The notes: generated by a model not told the origin, from the sequence alone. A stretch of 64,000 nucleotides of DNA from Tillus elongatus (GCA_964006375.1 OZ023265.1:156776547-156840546); one strand, 5' to 3'; numbered from the stretch's first letter, positions 36,082 through 47,704 are shown. Numbers and translations: made by a program.

Positions 36082-36344
36082 TCTAATTGTTGCGAGAATG
36101 CATCTAGTCTTACATACTTTGTCCCTATATTGGGGTAGAAATGGGCCAGGGCTAACAATTTTTTTAATTGTTAGTTAGTTGTATACCGTCTCTATTTTTA
36201 ATACTCTGTATTATTTGGAGCGGGCGTGACAACAAGTACTTGGTTCCGAACTAGGTGGCGACACGTTCGCTACTCACTTAGTGTTTTAAGACTGGCTATA
36301 CGATAGCCGTGTTATTTTTGGTGCATTTTTGCTGCAATTAGTAT

Positions 36345-36387
36345 GCCGTACTGAAGAGCTCTAATGAGAGCGAAACCGGTCTACGGT
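36345..36387 (+). ncRNA. Hammerhead ribozyme, monomer 2
   Basis: Identical to 36039-36081, offset by 306 bp. Cleavage in transcripts of the array would release 306-nt monomers. Confidence 0.9.
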
Positions 36388-36650
36388 TCTAATTGTTGCG
36401 AGAATGCATCTAGTCTTACATACTTTGTCCCTATATTGGGGTAGAAATGGGCCAGGGCTAACAATTTTTTTAATTGTTAGTTAGTTGTATACCGTCTCTA
36501 TTTTTAATACTCTGTATTATTTGGAGCGGGCGTGACAACAAGTACTTGGTTCCGAACTAGGTGGCGACACGTTCGCTACTCACTTAGTGTTTTAAGACTG
36601 GCTATACGATAGCCGTGTTATTTTTGGTGCATTTTTGCTGCAATTAGTAT

Positions 36651-36693
36651 GCCGTACTGAAGAGCTCTAATGAGAGCGAAACCGGTCTACGGT
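36651..36693 (+). ncRNA. Hammerhead ribozyme, monomer 3
   Basis: Identical to the two previous copies, again at +306 bp. Confidence 0.9.
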
Positions 36694-37325
36694 TCTAATT
36701 GTTGCGAGAATGCATCTAGTCTTACATACTTTGTCCCTATATTGGGGTAGAAATGGGCCAGGGCTAACAATTTTTTTAATTGTTAGTTAGTTGTATACCG
36801 TCTCTATTTTTAATACTCTGTATTATTTGGAGCGGGCGTGACAACAAGTACTTGGTTCCGAACTAGGTGGCGACACGTTCGCTACTCACTTAGTGCTCTT
36901 TAACTGTAAAAATCGCCCACAACAAACTAAGGACCTATATAAAAAACTTATTGAAAATCACATAACAACACCAATTCAGACCCAACAAATTCTAACCGAA
37001 CTAAACACTAAAACAATTAAGATAATAAATGCATTTTTTAAAGAAAACAACATTAAGATTTAATAAAAACTCTACAACTATTACAATCAGCCGCACCTAC
37101 GCTAAATACGTATCACACTATATAACATAATAGAGAAAATATGGCGATGCCAATATAAAGTCCGACAATCGACAACCGTCACTAGATTAGACTACGTTTA
37201 ATGGCACAATAGACCTTTGTCTTAGGCCAAACAAAATAGACATAGAATAGAATACACATGCTCTTCTTCTTACAATCATATTTATTTTTGGCCATCACAA
37301 TTTCACTCATAGAGTTGGTTACAAT

Positions 37326-37960
37326 TTTAGTGACTTTTGAATTTTGAAAAGATTTCTTTAAATGAGCGCGAAGTAGGCCCCATAGAACCCATATCCGGGT
37401 TAGTTTCAGTTTTTATCTGTTTTCTAGGGTAAAGCTCAAAATATCCATTATTATACAAGATGGGGTAAATTTTTTTTTATGTTAATCATACGATGTCTGG
37501 AGCTGCATCTTATAAAATTATTTTTACACTTACAGGTGGCCCATAAGTCGCTGCTGATGCAATTTTTTTTCCTAATTGAACACGCCTTATAGTATTACAA
37601 CTTTTGCATTTTCCATCGAAAGATAATGCATATTTGTACGAAAATAAATTCGGGACTCGGCAATTGCGATTTTTCATAAAATATTTCTTTCGATAGCTTA
37701 ATTTACTATTAACCTAAGGTTCTTTGGCCAGAAAACCAGTATTTTGGGGACATTTTAGGTTTATTTTCGGAAGATTTTTGTATATTGTCAAACAATAAAG
37801 TTATTTTGATGAAATATGGTACATTGTTTTTCCTATATAGGTTATACTGGTAACCAAATTTGATGCAAGCTTCTTAAAAAAATATATTTCCTATTAAAAA
37901 CATTTTTATAAAAATTTACGACCATAGCGCCCTTGCTGCGTCCAGAGATTTTTTTATATA
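37326..37960 (+). mobile_element. HINE-like copy without TA tract
   Basis: A shortened head (TTTTAGTGACTTTTGAATTT, CCCATATCCGGGTTAG) passes without (TA)n into the body (ACAGGTGGCCCATAAGTCG, GCATTTTCCATCGAAA). A decayed inverted 3' terminus lies at 37645-37670, and the 3' end GCGCCCTTGCTGCGTCCAG is at 37927-37945. Confidence 0.6.
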
Positions 37961-37964
37961 ACAC

Positions 37965-38930
37965 TGTTTAATTTTTGTTTCAACTTATCTGAATTATTTT
38001 GTATTACTTCTAGTAAGTCCAGTGTTTGATAAAAAATATAAATAAACCTATTTAAAGTGAATTAATATTCATCTAAAAAATGCGAGCCATCTATCCTCAA
38101 GTTACCCTATATGGACACTTTGTCGACTGCTTACCTGGAAACACAATCAGTTTCACAATTTTTTGAACAAACAAATTTTTCTTGGGTTTAAATCTATTCT
38201 GCCAATGACCTTTCTTTACAAAATATAAAACCGGATAATCTATGGAGTTAGTTTCAGACATACGATCAGTCACTTAATTTATATCTAAAATGACTGAATA
38301 ACAGAAATATCAATATAAACAATGTAGAATGACATCATAAATATCATCTCCTCTTATTGAAACAATGTAATGTGATAAATCTAATATTGTGCGATTTATT
38401 AAATTCCTTAACAATCAGCAATAATAACATGCAAGTTCAATGTCACTCCGAAGAAATATGGTACTGCACTTTATGTTTGCATATAAATCACAAATATTAT
38501 TATAACTAGGTGACATTAAGGTTGTTGTAACAAAAACATTTATATCATTTATAACTGATGAGTAATTACGTATTCGAAATCGAGTGTGCTGTTTGTTATC
38601 AATTGACAAAAGAAGAAGCGAAAATTTGATCGTCACTATCACAGTTGACTTAGTCAGTGTTTGGCCAAGCAGCCTTCTTCATTGTTCTATTGTAATTGCA
38701 TTTCGTGTCGCTGTGTGTATATGATTTATAACTAAAATTAACTTGCATGTTGTGCATTTGTTGCAATTTGCTTTTAAATTGTTTTTGTGTTTTGTTGACT
38801 ATTGTCTCAAATAAAGGTATTAAGTTGACCGTGTTTTGATAACAGATCATTGTTATTACTGCTTCCTGTTGACACAGTGTGTTAAAAATTTAAAGTAAGC
38901 AAGTGAAAGAGAATCGCTTGGGACTGCAAG
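37965..38930. other. Unassigned stretch
   Basis: No supported coding frame or repeat. It could be 5' flank of the candidate exon at 38939. Confidence 0.4.
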
Positions 38931-38938
38931 AAGCAAAC

Positions 38939-38989
38939 ATGTCAGAGAAAAGGGTAATAATCACATGGCACAAGATTACGCCTGAAGGT
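38939..38989 (+). CDS. Candidate first coding exon with splice donor (copy 1)
   Basis: An ATG opens MSEKRVIITWHKITPEG and meets a strong 5' splice site (CCTGAAG then GTAAGTA), splitting a codon after its first base (phase 1). A related exon, MKEVVIVWHKVTPEG, with the same donor position and phase occurs at 56045-56089. Shared spacing, shared W-H-K-x-T-P-E-G and conserved donors argue for duplicated real exons rather than chance. I do not recognise the protein. No later exon can be assigned within the transposon-filled sequence that follows. A repeat-borne exon is the main alternative. Confidence 0.4.
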
Positions 38990-39007
38990 AAGTACACTTT
39001 TAGTCTG

Positions 39008-39560
<553 letters not shown>

Positions 39561-39564
39561 TATT

Positions 39565-40050
39565 TATGTTTAAATCATAGATCAAGTATGTGGTTGCTGT
39601 TGGTTAGTCAATGACAGCTGCTATTATTGTCATTGACTCATGAAATTCATTTTTAAGTTTCAGAGAAATGTCAATAATACTGAATTCACTGATTGTTAAT
39701 CATTGGCAGCATTTACGATTATATATAACCCTATTGTAATTTATCATCATTTATCACCTCTGTAGTATAATAATTTTTTCCTTACAACTCGCATCGTTTC
39801 TAGTCAATTGTTGTTATTAATAGTCAATAGTTTCTTCCCAAAATTTGCTCTTACCGAACACACACGGCTTCCATTGACTTCTGCTTCTGCCGCTGTTACA
39901 GTCTTTTTAGAGGTCCAGTTGTAACCACTCATGCAGCCAGTGTTGCCAGTTTAAGTATAAATAGTGTAGTACCTTTTAGTTTGTGTACACTCCATTTACT
40001 TTTTATATTTCTTCATTGCTGCACATATCAAGACAAATTATGTTGTTAGT
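39565..40050. other. Unassigned stretch
   Basis: Nothing recognised. Confidence 0.4.
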
Positions 40051-40057
40051 TTGTATA

Positions 40058-40157
40058 CAGTGTGTTCTAGAAGTAATTGTACACAGAGCAGCAGTGGAAA
40101 TTCAACCAAATTTACCTCAGTCCAAAAGTCAACATTAAAAGAGATATGGGATATATC
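40058..40157 (+). mobile_element. Mariner-like terminal fragment
   Basis: CAGTGTGTTCTAGAAGTAAT then TGTACACAGAGCA resembles the terminal repeat at 56181 (CAGGGTGAGTCTTAAGTAGT then GGTACACAGAGCA). It is preceded by TA and cut by a HINE-like head at 40158. Confidence 0.45.
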
Positions 40158-40787
<630 letters not shown>

Positions 40788-40904
40788 CAATACCGCACTT
40801 TTTAGTGAATTTTTATCACATGCACATTCCAAAATCTATGTTTCTATGATAATAGGAAATTTTACTGAAGTTTGAAATCAGTTCGCTACCATAACCCACT
40901 TACT

Positions 40905-41080
40905 GCCTTTGCACTTTTTATAAACAACATGTGTCCTGTTGGAGTATTTTGCGATCTCAGCAAGGCATTCGATTGCGAAGACCATATTTCGCTGAATAAT
41001 ATACTCTATAAGTACGAAGAGAGAGGTACGGCTCTGGACTGGATAATAACTACAATTTGGAAAACCCAATTCATCACAGT
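40905..41080 (+). pseudogene. CR1/Jockey-like RT fragment (palm motif A)
   Basis: The frame 40872-41096 encodes CPVGVFCDLSKAFDCEDH, the RT motif A region with its catalytic Asp, and then LNNILYKYEERGTALDWI. Only about 55 residues of the RT remain. The PLE hammerhead on the minus strand starts right after it. Confidence 0.65.
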
Positions 41081-41087
41081 ACAGTTG

Positions 41088-41138
41088 GAGACCTGACGAT
41101 CGTTTCGCTAACAAAGTTAGCGTCATCAGAGGGATGAG
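41088..41138 (-). ncRNA. PLE-type hammerhead ribozyme (best copy of its family)
   Basis: Read on the minus strand. Stem I is CCT (41130-41132) with AGG (41092-41094), 3 bp. CTGATGA is 41123-41129, with one extra C (41122) before stem II. Stem II is GCTAAC/GTTAGC with loop TTT, six perfect pairs. GAAA is 41103-41106. Stem III is the loopless palindrome ACGATCGT (41096-41103). The cleavage C is the complement of 41095. An extra base at this exact core position is known in one viroid hammerhead, which stays active but slower. PLE coding pieces lie close by (41480-41790, same strand). Confidence 0.65.
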
Positions 41139-41350
41139 CAAACTAAGTGAAAAAAGACTAGAACAACTATTTATATGTAAGTTGCCAGGCAGTTGCAAAC
41201 AGCGTCCTCTACAAAGGTATACATACAGACCGCCACGTAGTAATCAAATATTTCTTCCAAGAAGAACACCCTGGCTATTAAGATAACAGTTTGGGCAAAT
41301 GGACTACATAGAACTGGACTCTATTCATCGATTTTTGGTCAAATTTCTAA

Positions 41351-41352
<2 letters not shown>
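41139..41352. other. Possible PLE flank
   Basis: A short stretch between a PLE ribozyme and a TA tract. No readable frame. Confidence 0.35.

Positions 41353-41433
<81 letters not shown>
41353..41433. repeat. (TA)n microsatellite
   Basis: An 81-bp TA tract lies between the PLE ribozyme side and the PLE GIY-YIG fragment; there is no HINE-like head beside it. Confidence 0.9.
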
Positions 41434-41434
<1 letters not shown>

Positions 41435-41479
41435 TTCCGTAACCATCTAGCTGATGCGACTGTCGGACATTTTCGATTA

Positions 41480-41790
41480 ACTTGGGATTTTATTTCTCTT
41501 CATGGTGATTATTATTCCAAATATTCCGAGCAATAGAGGATTTGTCAATAGTGCCATATCTGAGTTGCGCTAGATGTTCTTTAAATCAAGTTTCAATAGT
41601 TCTTTTAGTTTTCCCAACATATTTAATTTCACAATCCTTACAACCTGTTTCATAGATTCCCGACATTTCTGTGGTTTTATCTTTATACTTTGGGTTCCTA
41701 GCAAATTTTGTAATGTATTTTTATTTGTAGAAAATATTAGCTGCAAATTGGCTCTCTTAAAAATGTTATTAAAACCTCACGTAATCCGCG
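41480..41790 (-). pseudogene. Penelope-like element: GIY-YIG endonuclease fragment 1
   Basis: On the minus strand, a linker (FKRANLQLIFSTNKNTLQNL) is followed by EMSGIYETGCKDC, IKYVGKTKRTIET and, after one stop, FKEHLAQLRYGTIDKSSIA and NNNHHEE. This is the GIY...Y-V-G core of the endonuclease that follows the RT in Penelope-like elements. The C-x2-C between the GIY and YVG strands is typical of PLEs. The catalytic Arg position of the TKRT segment is kept. RT is absent, so this is a relic. Confidence 0.75.
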
Positions 41791-41856
41791 GTTAAAACAG
41801 TAAATAGACAGCGTTTTTGTGTGGTTTATCTTTTCTGAAAGTCCTAGATTTTCTTT

Positions 41857-41972
41857 ATTTTAGTGAATTTTCTTAGAAAAAATTAACTACTGCGGAGATC
41901 TCTACTTTTGAATTTTGAAAAAATTTCTTCAAGTGAGCGCGATCTAGGACTTCTACAACCCATATCCGGAGT
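41857..41972 (+). mobile_element. HINE-like 5' head joined to an R1/I-type LINE fragment
   Basis: The head (TTTAGTGAATTTTCTTAG, GAGATCTCTACTTTTGAATT, CCCATATCCGGA) stops exactly where other copies start their TA tract. The next base belongs to an RNase H frame in the same direction. Confidence 0.65.
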
Positions 41973-42675
41973 ACACTGACGGCTCCAAAACCGATCTGCC
42001 GGCAGGAGCCGGCGTATATGGGAGCAAGACCGATGCAAAAATATCATCTAGCCTCGGAAATTATGCAACCATACACCAGACAGAAGTATATGCCATCGGG
42101 ATGTGTGCAAGGGAAATTATACAAAACCATTTCACACACGAATTGATAAAAATATATTCAAATAGCCAAGCTGTAATAAAGGCACTTGGTTCCCACCGTT
42201 GCAATTCAAAAACGGTATGGAGTTGTAGACCTGCCCTCAACGAACTAGACAGCTGCAATGAGGTTCCGCTCGTCTGGATACCAGGTTACTCGGACTTCGA
42301 TGGCAATGTAGCGGCCAACGCGCCTGCCAGGGTTGGTGCCCAGTAGGATATTATCGGACCAGAACCTGTGCTGGGTATATCATCATGCACAGCAAAATTC
42401 ACCTTATAGACCTGGACAGATAGAAGGACAATCCAGCAATGGCAAAATCTGCCAGGATTAGCACACTCTAAGGCCTTCATAAATGGCCTTTCAGAGTCAA
42501 CGGCTAAAAAACTTATATAGCTTAACAGACAACAACTGAGAACTCTAGTCGGCCTGTATACAGAACACTGCCGCTTGCGTCACCACATGCACCGAATTGG
42601 TCTCGGTAAATAGACTGAATGCCGGCTGTGTATGGAAAGTGAATGCGATAATCTCTGCTTATCTTCAACAACTTA
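41970..42675 (+). pseudogene. R1/I-type LINE RNase H and C-terminal knuckle
   Basis: The frame starts within YTDGSKTDLPAGAGVYGS (first Asp), continues with HQTEVYAIGMCAREI (Glu), YSNSQAVIKAL (second Asp changed to Asn), LVWIPGYSDFDGN and AANAPARVGA (last Asp changed to Asn). After a stop come GLYTEHCRLRHHMHRIGLGK and ECRLCMESECDN, the C-terminal C..C..H region. Two of four catalytic acids are lost, so it is inactive. It begins abruptly at a HINE-like head. Confidence 0.75.
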
Positions 42676-42714
42676 AGATTACCCTCGCCTACCTATGTCC
42701 TGAGTGAATCATAT

Positions 42715-42950
42715 GTTGGGCAATGCTAGCTTTTCTGCTCTATTGAATCTGAAATGAGCTATGTTCTCTTTGAATCTTGTGGTTATTGATCTCCGTGTTT
42801 GCCCAATATAGATCTTCTCGCAATTGTTGCAAGATATTTGACAAATGCGCGATAATTTTCGGAAATCAATAGCATCCTTCAAATTATGAACTTTATAAAC
42901 AGCTCTCATGTCATTCTCTTTGAATATTTTTTCTAACCCGTTTGTAAGAA
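42715..42950 (-). pseudogene. Penelope-like element: GIY-YIG endonuclease fragment 2
   Basis: The minus frame encodes MRAVYKVHNLKDAIDFRKLS, then RICQISCNNCEKIYIGQTRR and SITTRFKENIAHFRFNRAEK. This matches the PLE endonuclease: I-x-Q-I (GIY region, with the Gly-Ile-Tyr worn to R-I-C), C-x2-C, then Y-I-G-Q-T-R. It differs clearly from fragment 1, so it comes from another PLE family. Confidence 0.75.
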
Positions 42951-43002
42951 AAAGATAGAAAAGAAGTACAGCGAACTTTTTTTAGTGGATTTTTTATATT
43001 TC

Positions 43003-46000
43003 AACAACAAACCACGAGGGCTTACAACCTAAATACTATCGTACCATGGGTGTCGACAACGAGGAAAGAGGCAACTTGTTAAATCTGGACTTGAAGGTTT
43101 GGAGGTTCGGAAGGAGAAGAAAAACATGTGCCGGCAAGGAGTTCCACAACTTGGAAGTCCTCGGGACAAAAGAGCAGGCATAACAAGATGTTCTATGTCT
43201 GGTGACCTGGGCAGTAAAAGGGTGCATTCGCTCTGTTCCCCTGGTAGATCTGTTGATGGCAGCAGGTGGAGGAACTATGGAAGAAAGCTCCCCTGAGCAG
43301 TGCCCGTGCATATAACTATAAAAGAGAGAGGGGTCATCAACGGCACGTCGGTGGGCAAGAGATTGCAGCCTTCGGGTGAGGGTAGGGTCACCGATGACAC
43401 GTATAGCTCTCTTATGAATGGACGCCAGGATAGCGAGTGTAGAAGCGGCAGCGGCACCCCAGATGTGGGAGCAGTATTCGAGGTTTGGCCTTATTTGTGA
43501 AGTATGTAAGGTATGGAGATTAGCTGGTGAAAAATATTTGCGAGCCCGGAAGAGGAAACCTAATTTCTTAGCAGCCGCTTCTGCAATTGATGTGACATGT
43601 TGGTGCCAATTGAGATTTAGATCCACAGAAATGCCAACAAGTGAAAAGGACTCATTACTTTGAATAACTTGGTTGTGATGGGTCTAGGACTGGTGTATCT
43701 CTTATGAGATAGAAAGCAAGACTGAGATTTGGTGGAGTTGAATTGTACAAGATTTCTACTTCCCCAGTCTAGTATTATAGGCTAAAGAGACAGGCTTAGA
43801 ATATTGTATATTTGAGTGGAGGGTGCTGTCGTCCGCGTAACTAAAAACTGGGTTGAATATGCTAGAGAGGAGGTCATTGATGTGAAGAAGAAACAAAGTA
43901 AGGGCTAAAGCTTAACCTTAAGGGACTCATGCATTAATTGGATACAGTTTAGAGCAATGGCCATCCACGACAACAGAAATTCTCCGGTTGGAGAGGAAAT
44001 TTGCTGTCCAGGTATAGAGTTTTGGTGGTAGCCCATAGTCCGGAATTTTTTTAAGCAGCGCTGCGTGCCAGTCCTAGTCGAATGCTTTGGATATGTCTAG
44101 AGCGACGATCTGGGATTCACCGTGTAGTTCCATGGATTTGTTCCAAGAACGGGTGACAAAGGAAAGGAGGTCGGCAGTTGATCTGCGGTGATGGAATCCA
44201 TACTGCTTGTCGTGGATTAGACGATGTTTCTCAAGAAATTTGAGTAATTCGGTGTTTATATACTTTTCCATCAATTTAGAGACCACTGAAAGGATACAAA
44301 TAGGCCTGTAGTTTATAGGAAGCGCTTTGTATCCTTTCTTGGGGACGGGTTGTACTCGAGCAGTATTCCAGTTACTAGGAAATATGCCTCTATTGTAAGA
44401 TGTCTGAAACAGACAGGTGCAAGTTCTGGTGCGCATTTTTTGAGAACAATTGCTGAGATCTCGTCAAGGCACAAGGCTTTCCTGGTATTAAGAGAATAGA
44501 GCACCTTTCGTACCATTTTAGTTTTGAAAATGATATCCGTCATTTTATGCGCGGCATTGGGGACTGATGGTAATTGAACATTTGGAGGTGGTTGAGAGTA
44601 TAATTGCCGGCGAACAACGAGGCAAAAAGGTCAGCCTTGCTCAGGGCGGTAGAAACAATTTCATCCCTTGAAACCAGAAGTGGAAAAATGCTCTTGCAGA
44701 AATTATTCCCAATAGATATAGCAAAAGTCTATAAGGGTTTGCTGCCTTTAGAACTTAAGAGGACTTTGCTTTTGATGTGGTTATTAAACGAGTTTTTTTT
44801 TCTCAGAAACAATGTGGACCTAGCGGTTTCTTGCGTCGTTAAATGCTTGACGGTTTTCTTGACTGGGATTGTGTAGAAGCGTTTTGTGAGCTTTGATTTT
44901 CTAAGTCTGGCCTTGTCACAGGAATTAGAGAACCAGAGCTTTTGAGTGGCTGAAGAGGCTTTCTGTGTACGTGGAATAAATAATTACATGCCAGCTTGGA
45001 TAATTTCGGTGACGTTTTGTGAGATATCAGAGGGGTCAAGATTATAGAAGGAGACCGACGCCCATGGAAGTGAGGAAAAGTAATCCCGCATTTCGTCCCA
45101 GTTCGGAGAGTTGTAGTGCCAAACGATACGTGGGTGTGATGACTGGGTGACCTCGGGTTGCATTGCGCAGGAAGCGGTGACCATGCCGTGGTCTGAACGA
45201 CCAAGAGGGGGGGGGGGCTACTGATGTCTTATAGCATTCAGGTTTTGTAGTAAGAAGGAGAGCTAAGGTATTTGAGCTGTGTGTTGGGATGTGAGGAAAG
45301 TAAGTAGGTTGCTAAACCATATTGGCTAAAGAATTGTAACTGCAAAGGCCTTCGCTGCTCTCCCTTGTGGGTCGTTTTTTGAAGATCCTAGCCATTCCTT
45401 ATTATGGACATTGAAGTCACCAAGAATAGTGACCTTGGAGGAAGGATATTCAGAAATAAAACAGATGAATTTAGTTGCAGCCCCGAGAGAGAGTTTCATC
45501 CAAAGTACGTCAAGCTTTTAAATTGGGGAGTCTGGTACGTGGTAGATTGCTACGGACATATGCGCACACGCCTCCATGCAATCTAAAGGAAGTAAGGAGC
45601 TCATACCCTGGGAAATTAAGGTGATTATTGGCTGTCTTGGCACTGATTTGAGTTTTGTTGGGGAAGATGAGTTGGGGCCTATTAGCGTGGAGGAAATAGT
45701 GGATGGATTTCAGGTTAGAATTTCGGCCACATATATTCGAGAAGTATATGTTAAATCTTGACGCCGGCGCCCCCTGCACACCTCAATCCCGGAGAACCAA
45801 ATGGAGGAGTATTTTATCTCCGAAATCTTTTGTGCAAGGAGGAGCCCACATCATTTTCGTTTATAAGGGAAACCGACTCTTACACCAGAACCGGAAACGT
45901 CCGTTGGGACTTCACCGGCCCCTTGATGTAAGGGGTGGTACCTCCTCGGGCGTGAAAAAACCCTTTACTATCACGTAAAGGAAAAGTCCACTACCACCTG

Positions 46001-46030
46001 CTCGTGGGATTCAGGCTTCGATGTCGTAAT
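43003..46030 (-). mobile_element. LINE family 1, copy D (near full-length, about 3 kb, frameshifted)
   Basis: Read on the minus strand, this is the most complete copy. At 45510-45779 is the start of the EEP endonuclease (FNIYFSNICGRNSNLKSI, ANRPQLIFPNKTQIS, LHGGVCAYVRSN). At 44984-45204 is the linker (RIVWHYNSPNWDEMRDYF, LDPSDISQNVTEIIQ). At 44074-44543 are the RT fingers (LNTRKALCLDEISAIVLK, YNRGIFPSNWNTARVQPV, INYRPICILSVVSKLMEKY) and motif A (IVALDISKAFD). The palm is damaged at 43650-44070, and the thumb and C-terminus lie at 43036-43626. The family 3' end is GTAAGCCCTCGTGG. The frame is broken several times. The first 250 bp (45780-46030) are probably 5' UTR or ORF1 end. Confidence 0.85.
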
Positions 46031-46039
46031 GTCACTTAT

Positions 46040-47270
46040 CGACATTTTCCGCCTATGCTTAGTAACTAATCTATACACAATGTCTGCAGAAATCCGTTGA
46101 AAATTGCAACTTCTATAATTTTGTTCATCTCTTAATTGTATCGCTTACTGCTCAAAGGAAAACTGAGTAACCACCGAACAAGAAAGCTCAAACTTGAGAT
46201 TTTGTGACCGAAAGGATGATTCGAATCTGATGATATGAAGCGATTTGTAAAAGTTTCTTCCCTATAAATGTCAAATTCTAACCTACATATATCTTTGATG
46301 ACAAGAATGCCAAGAAAGATTGATCGATCGTTGTTTTCTATATGTATGTATGTATGTATGTGTAAGTTAGTGGGTGTGTATTATACTTTTAAGAAGTAAA
46401 ATTTAAAAATATAGTTTTTAACTGTGCTACTTTAATTGACCTTCAGTATATTTAATACATTTGAAATACCTTACACGTGCTTATGCATAATTCTTTTTAA
46501 GGAAGTTTTAGCAATTAAGACCCGTTTTTTGCCAGTCACAAATGATTATCTAATTTTGTAAAAAAATTTAATCTTTCTATTAACATAATCAATTACTATG
46601 AATTTAATACAAATAATTTTAAAATATTTTAAGCTTAGAACAGCAACCACAAAGTAGACGCAATTAGAAAATCAAAAAAAGATAGTTAATTAAACAATCT
46701 TATACTTATTAAATTAAATTTGCATTTTACCGCCATTAAAAATGCTTATTAGCACTTAACAACATTAAAAATTGGTGAAAACCGTATTGACGATTTAAAT
46801 ATTAGTTGCAAATAACTACGATGTGTTTTGTTGTATAAAAAAAAAAGATTCAATAATTGTTGTTGCCCTTACTTGGTAAAACCGTTCCGAAGTAAATACA
46901 GAGTTAAAGAGTTCTTGCCTGGCTTTAAAATTGCTTGTTTTCTTCCCTGCAACTGTCTTTTACTACGTCGGAAAAAAAAACCGGTTTCAGATATGAAATC
47001 CAGCACTGGTTAGACCAGTGAAGAAGTTTTTAAATTTATATGTAGTAAACATTTTAAAATTATGACAAGAAACTTTATGGTTTGAAACTCAAAGTAAGGT
47101 GAAGTAGCTCAGCTCCAAAATAAAATAAAAAATACAACACCAAAACATAAGCTCCAATTTTAAAATCTACCGATTTTATATTTGCTTTCAAAATTTTAAA
47201 ATGAAACTAATCTAGTAAAAAGGTTTACTGAAAAACAATGCACATTGAAATTTAAAATAACAGAAAAGAT
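46040..47270. other. Unassigned AT-rich stretch
   Basis: Only a (TATG)n tract at 46340-46360 stands out. There is no recognisable gene. Confidence 0.45.
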
Positions 47271-47279
47271 GAAAAAACT

Positions 47280-47505
47280 TACTACATACAGACTTGGAGA
47301 CTATTTATCTGGCTTCACTGTTGATTTTCGTTTTTGTAAATGGAGGACGTAGCCAGAGCGTAAGCCATCTGAAGCAAGTGGCTCTTCTGAACTCTAGATG
47401 TTCTAGGATGTTCTTCAACGTTTCTGTAACTCGTTTCGCTGCTTGGCAGCATCCTCAGACAAAATAAAATTGAATTAATACGAAATCATGACAACAACCA
47501 ATAAA
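47280..47505 (-). mobile_element. Hammerhead repeat of the third family, copy 1
   Basis: About 225 bp nearly colinear with 63395-63610 (shared CTACATACAGACTTGGAGAC, GGATGTTCTTCAACGTTTC, CATCCTCAGACA). The minus strand carries a hammerhead at 47420-47466: CTGAGGA, one extra T, stem II GCTGC/GCAGC with loop CAA, GAAA, then ACGAGT where the sister copy has the palindrome ACCGGT. Stem I TTTGT with ACAGA pairs well. The damaged stem III predicts weak or no activity. Confidence 0.65.
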
Positions 47506-47704
47506 GATCTGTTTCTATGTTATGTTGTTTTAATAAAACAATTCTTAAACAATGGCGGATGACGCCTTCAAAATGTTTACGTGATGTATGTCAATATTTG
47601 ACATAAAGATAGAACTAACATATAACATTAATAACTATAAGAACAATTACAACAATAAAATAACTAAAAACTAACAGTAATAAGTGGGAAGTCAATAATT
47701 GACG

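Larger units (their letters stand above)
35572..36909. mobile_element. Retrozyme-like insertion: tandem 306-bp hammerhead monomers with 16-bp target duplication
   Basis: The direct repeat TGCTCTTTAACTGTAA occurs at 35572-35587 and 36894-36909 and brackets about 1.3 kb. Inside, one monomer lies in minus orientation (about 35583-35905), followed by about 3.2 monomers in plus orientation (from about 35906). GGAGCGGGCGTGACAAC recurs at 35911, 36217, 36523 and 36829, a period of exactly 306 bp with virtually no change between units. There is no open frame of note. Each complete unit holds one hammerhead ribozyme. Tandem copies of 170-400-bp hammerhead monomers are the hallmark of retrozymes. The few last bases of the target duplication could also belong to the element. 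Confidence 0.85.
34640..37064 (+). pseudogene. I-type LINE RNase H and C-terminal region, split by a hammerhead array
   Basis: The left part (34720-35530) encodes an RNase H domain: FIFTDGS (first Asp), CNTEIVAIKTV (Glu), a lost second Asp (IICSISAIEKI), then after a frameshift IPGHTN and EIADQLANIG (last Asp). The right part (36905-37064) continues: LFNCKNRPQQTKDLYKKLI, then TTPIQTQQIL and FFKENNIKI and stop. Joining the parts across the array restores the expected cysteine of the C-terminal knuckle (ITHMLFNCK), so the array at 35588-36893 is an insertion. The gene was already decayed. Confidence 0.8.

Noticed and set aside
35588..36893. A plain centromeric-type satellite
   Set aside because: The array is short, flanked by a target duplication inside a LINE relic, and each unit holds an intact ribozyme.
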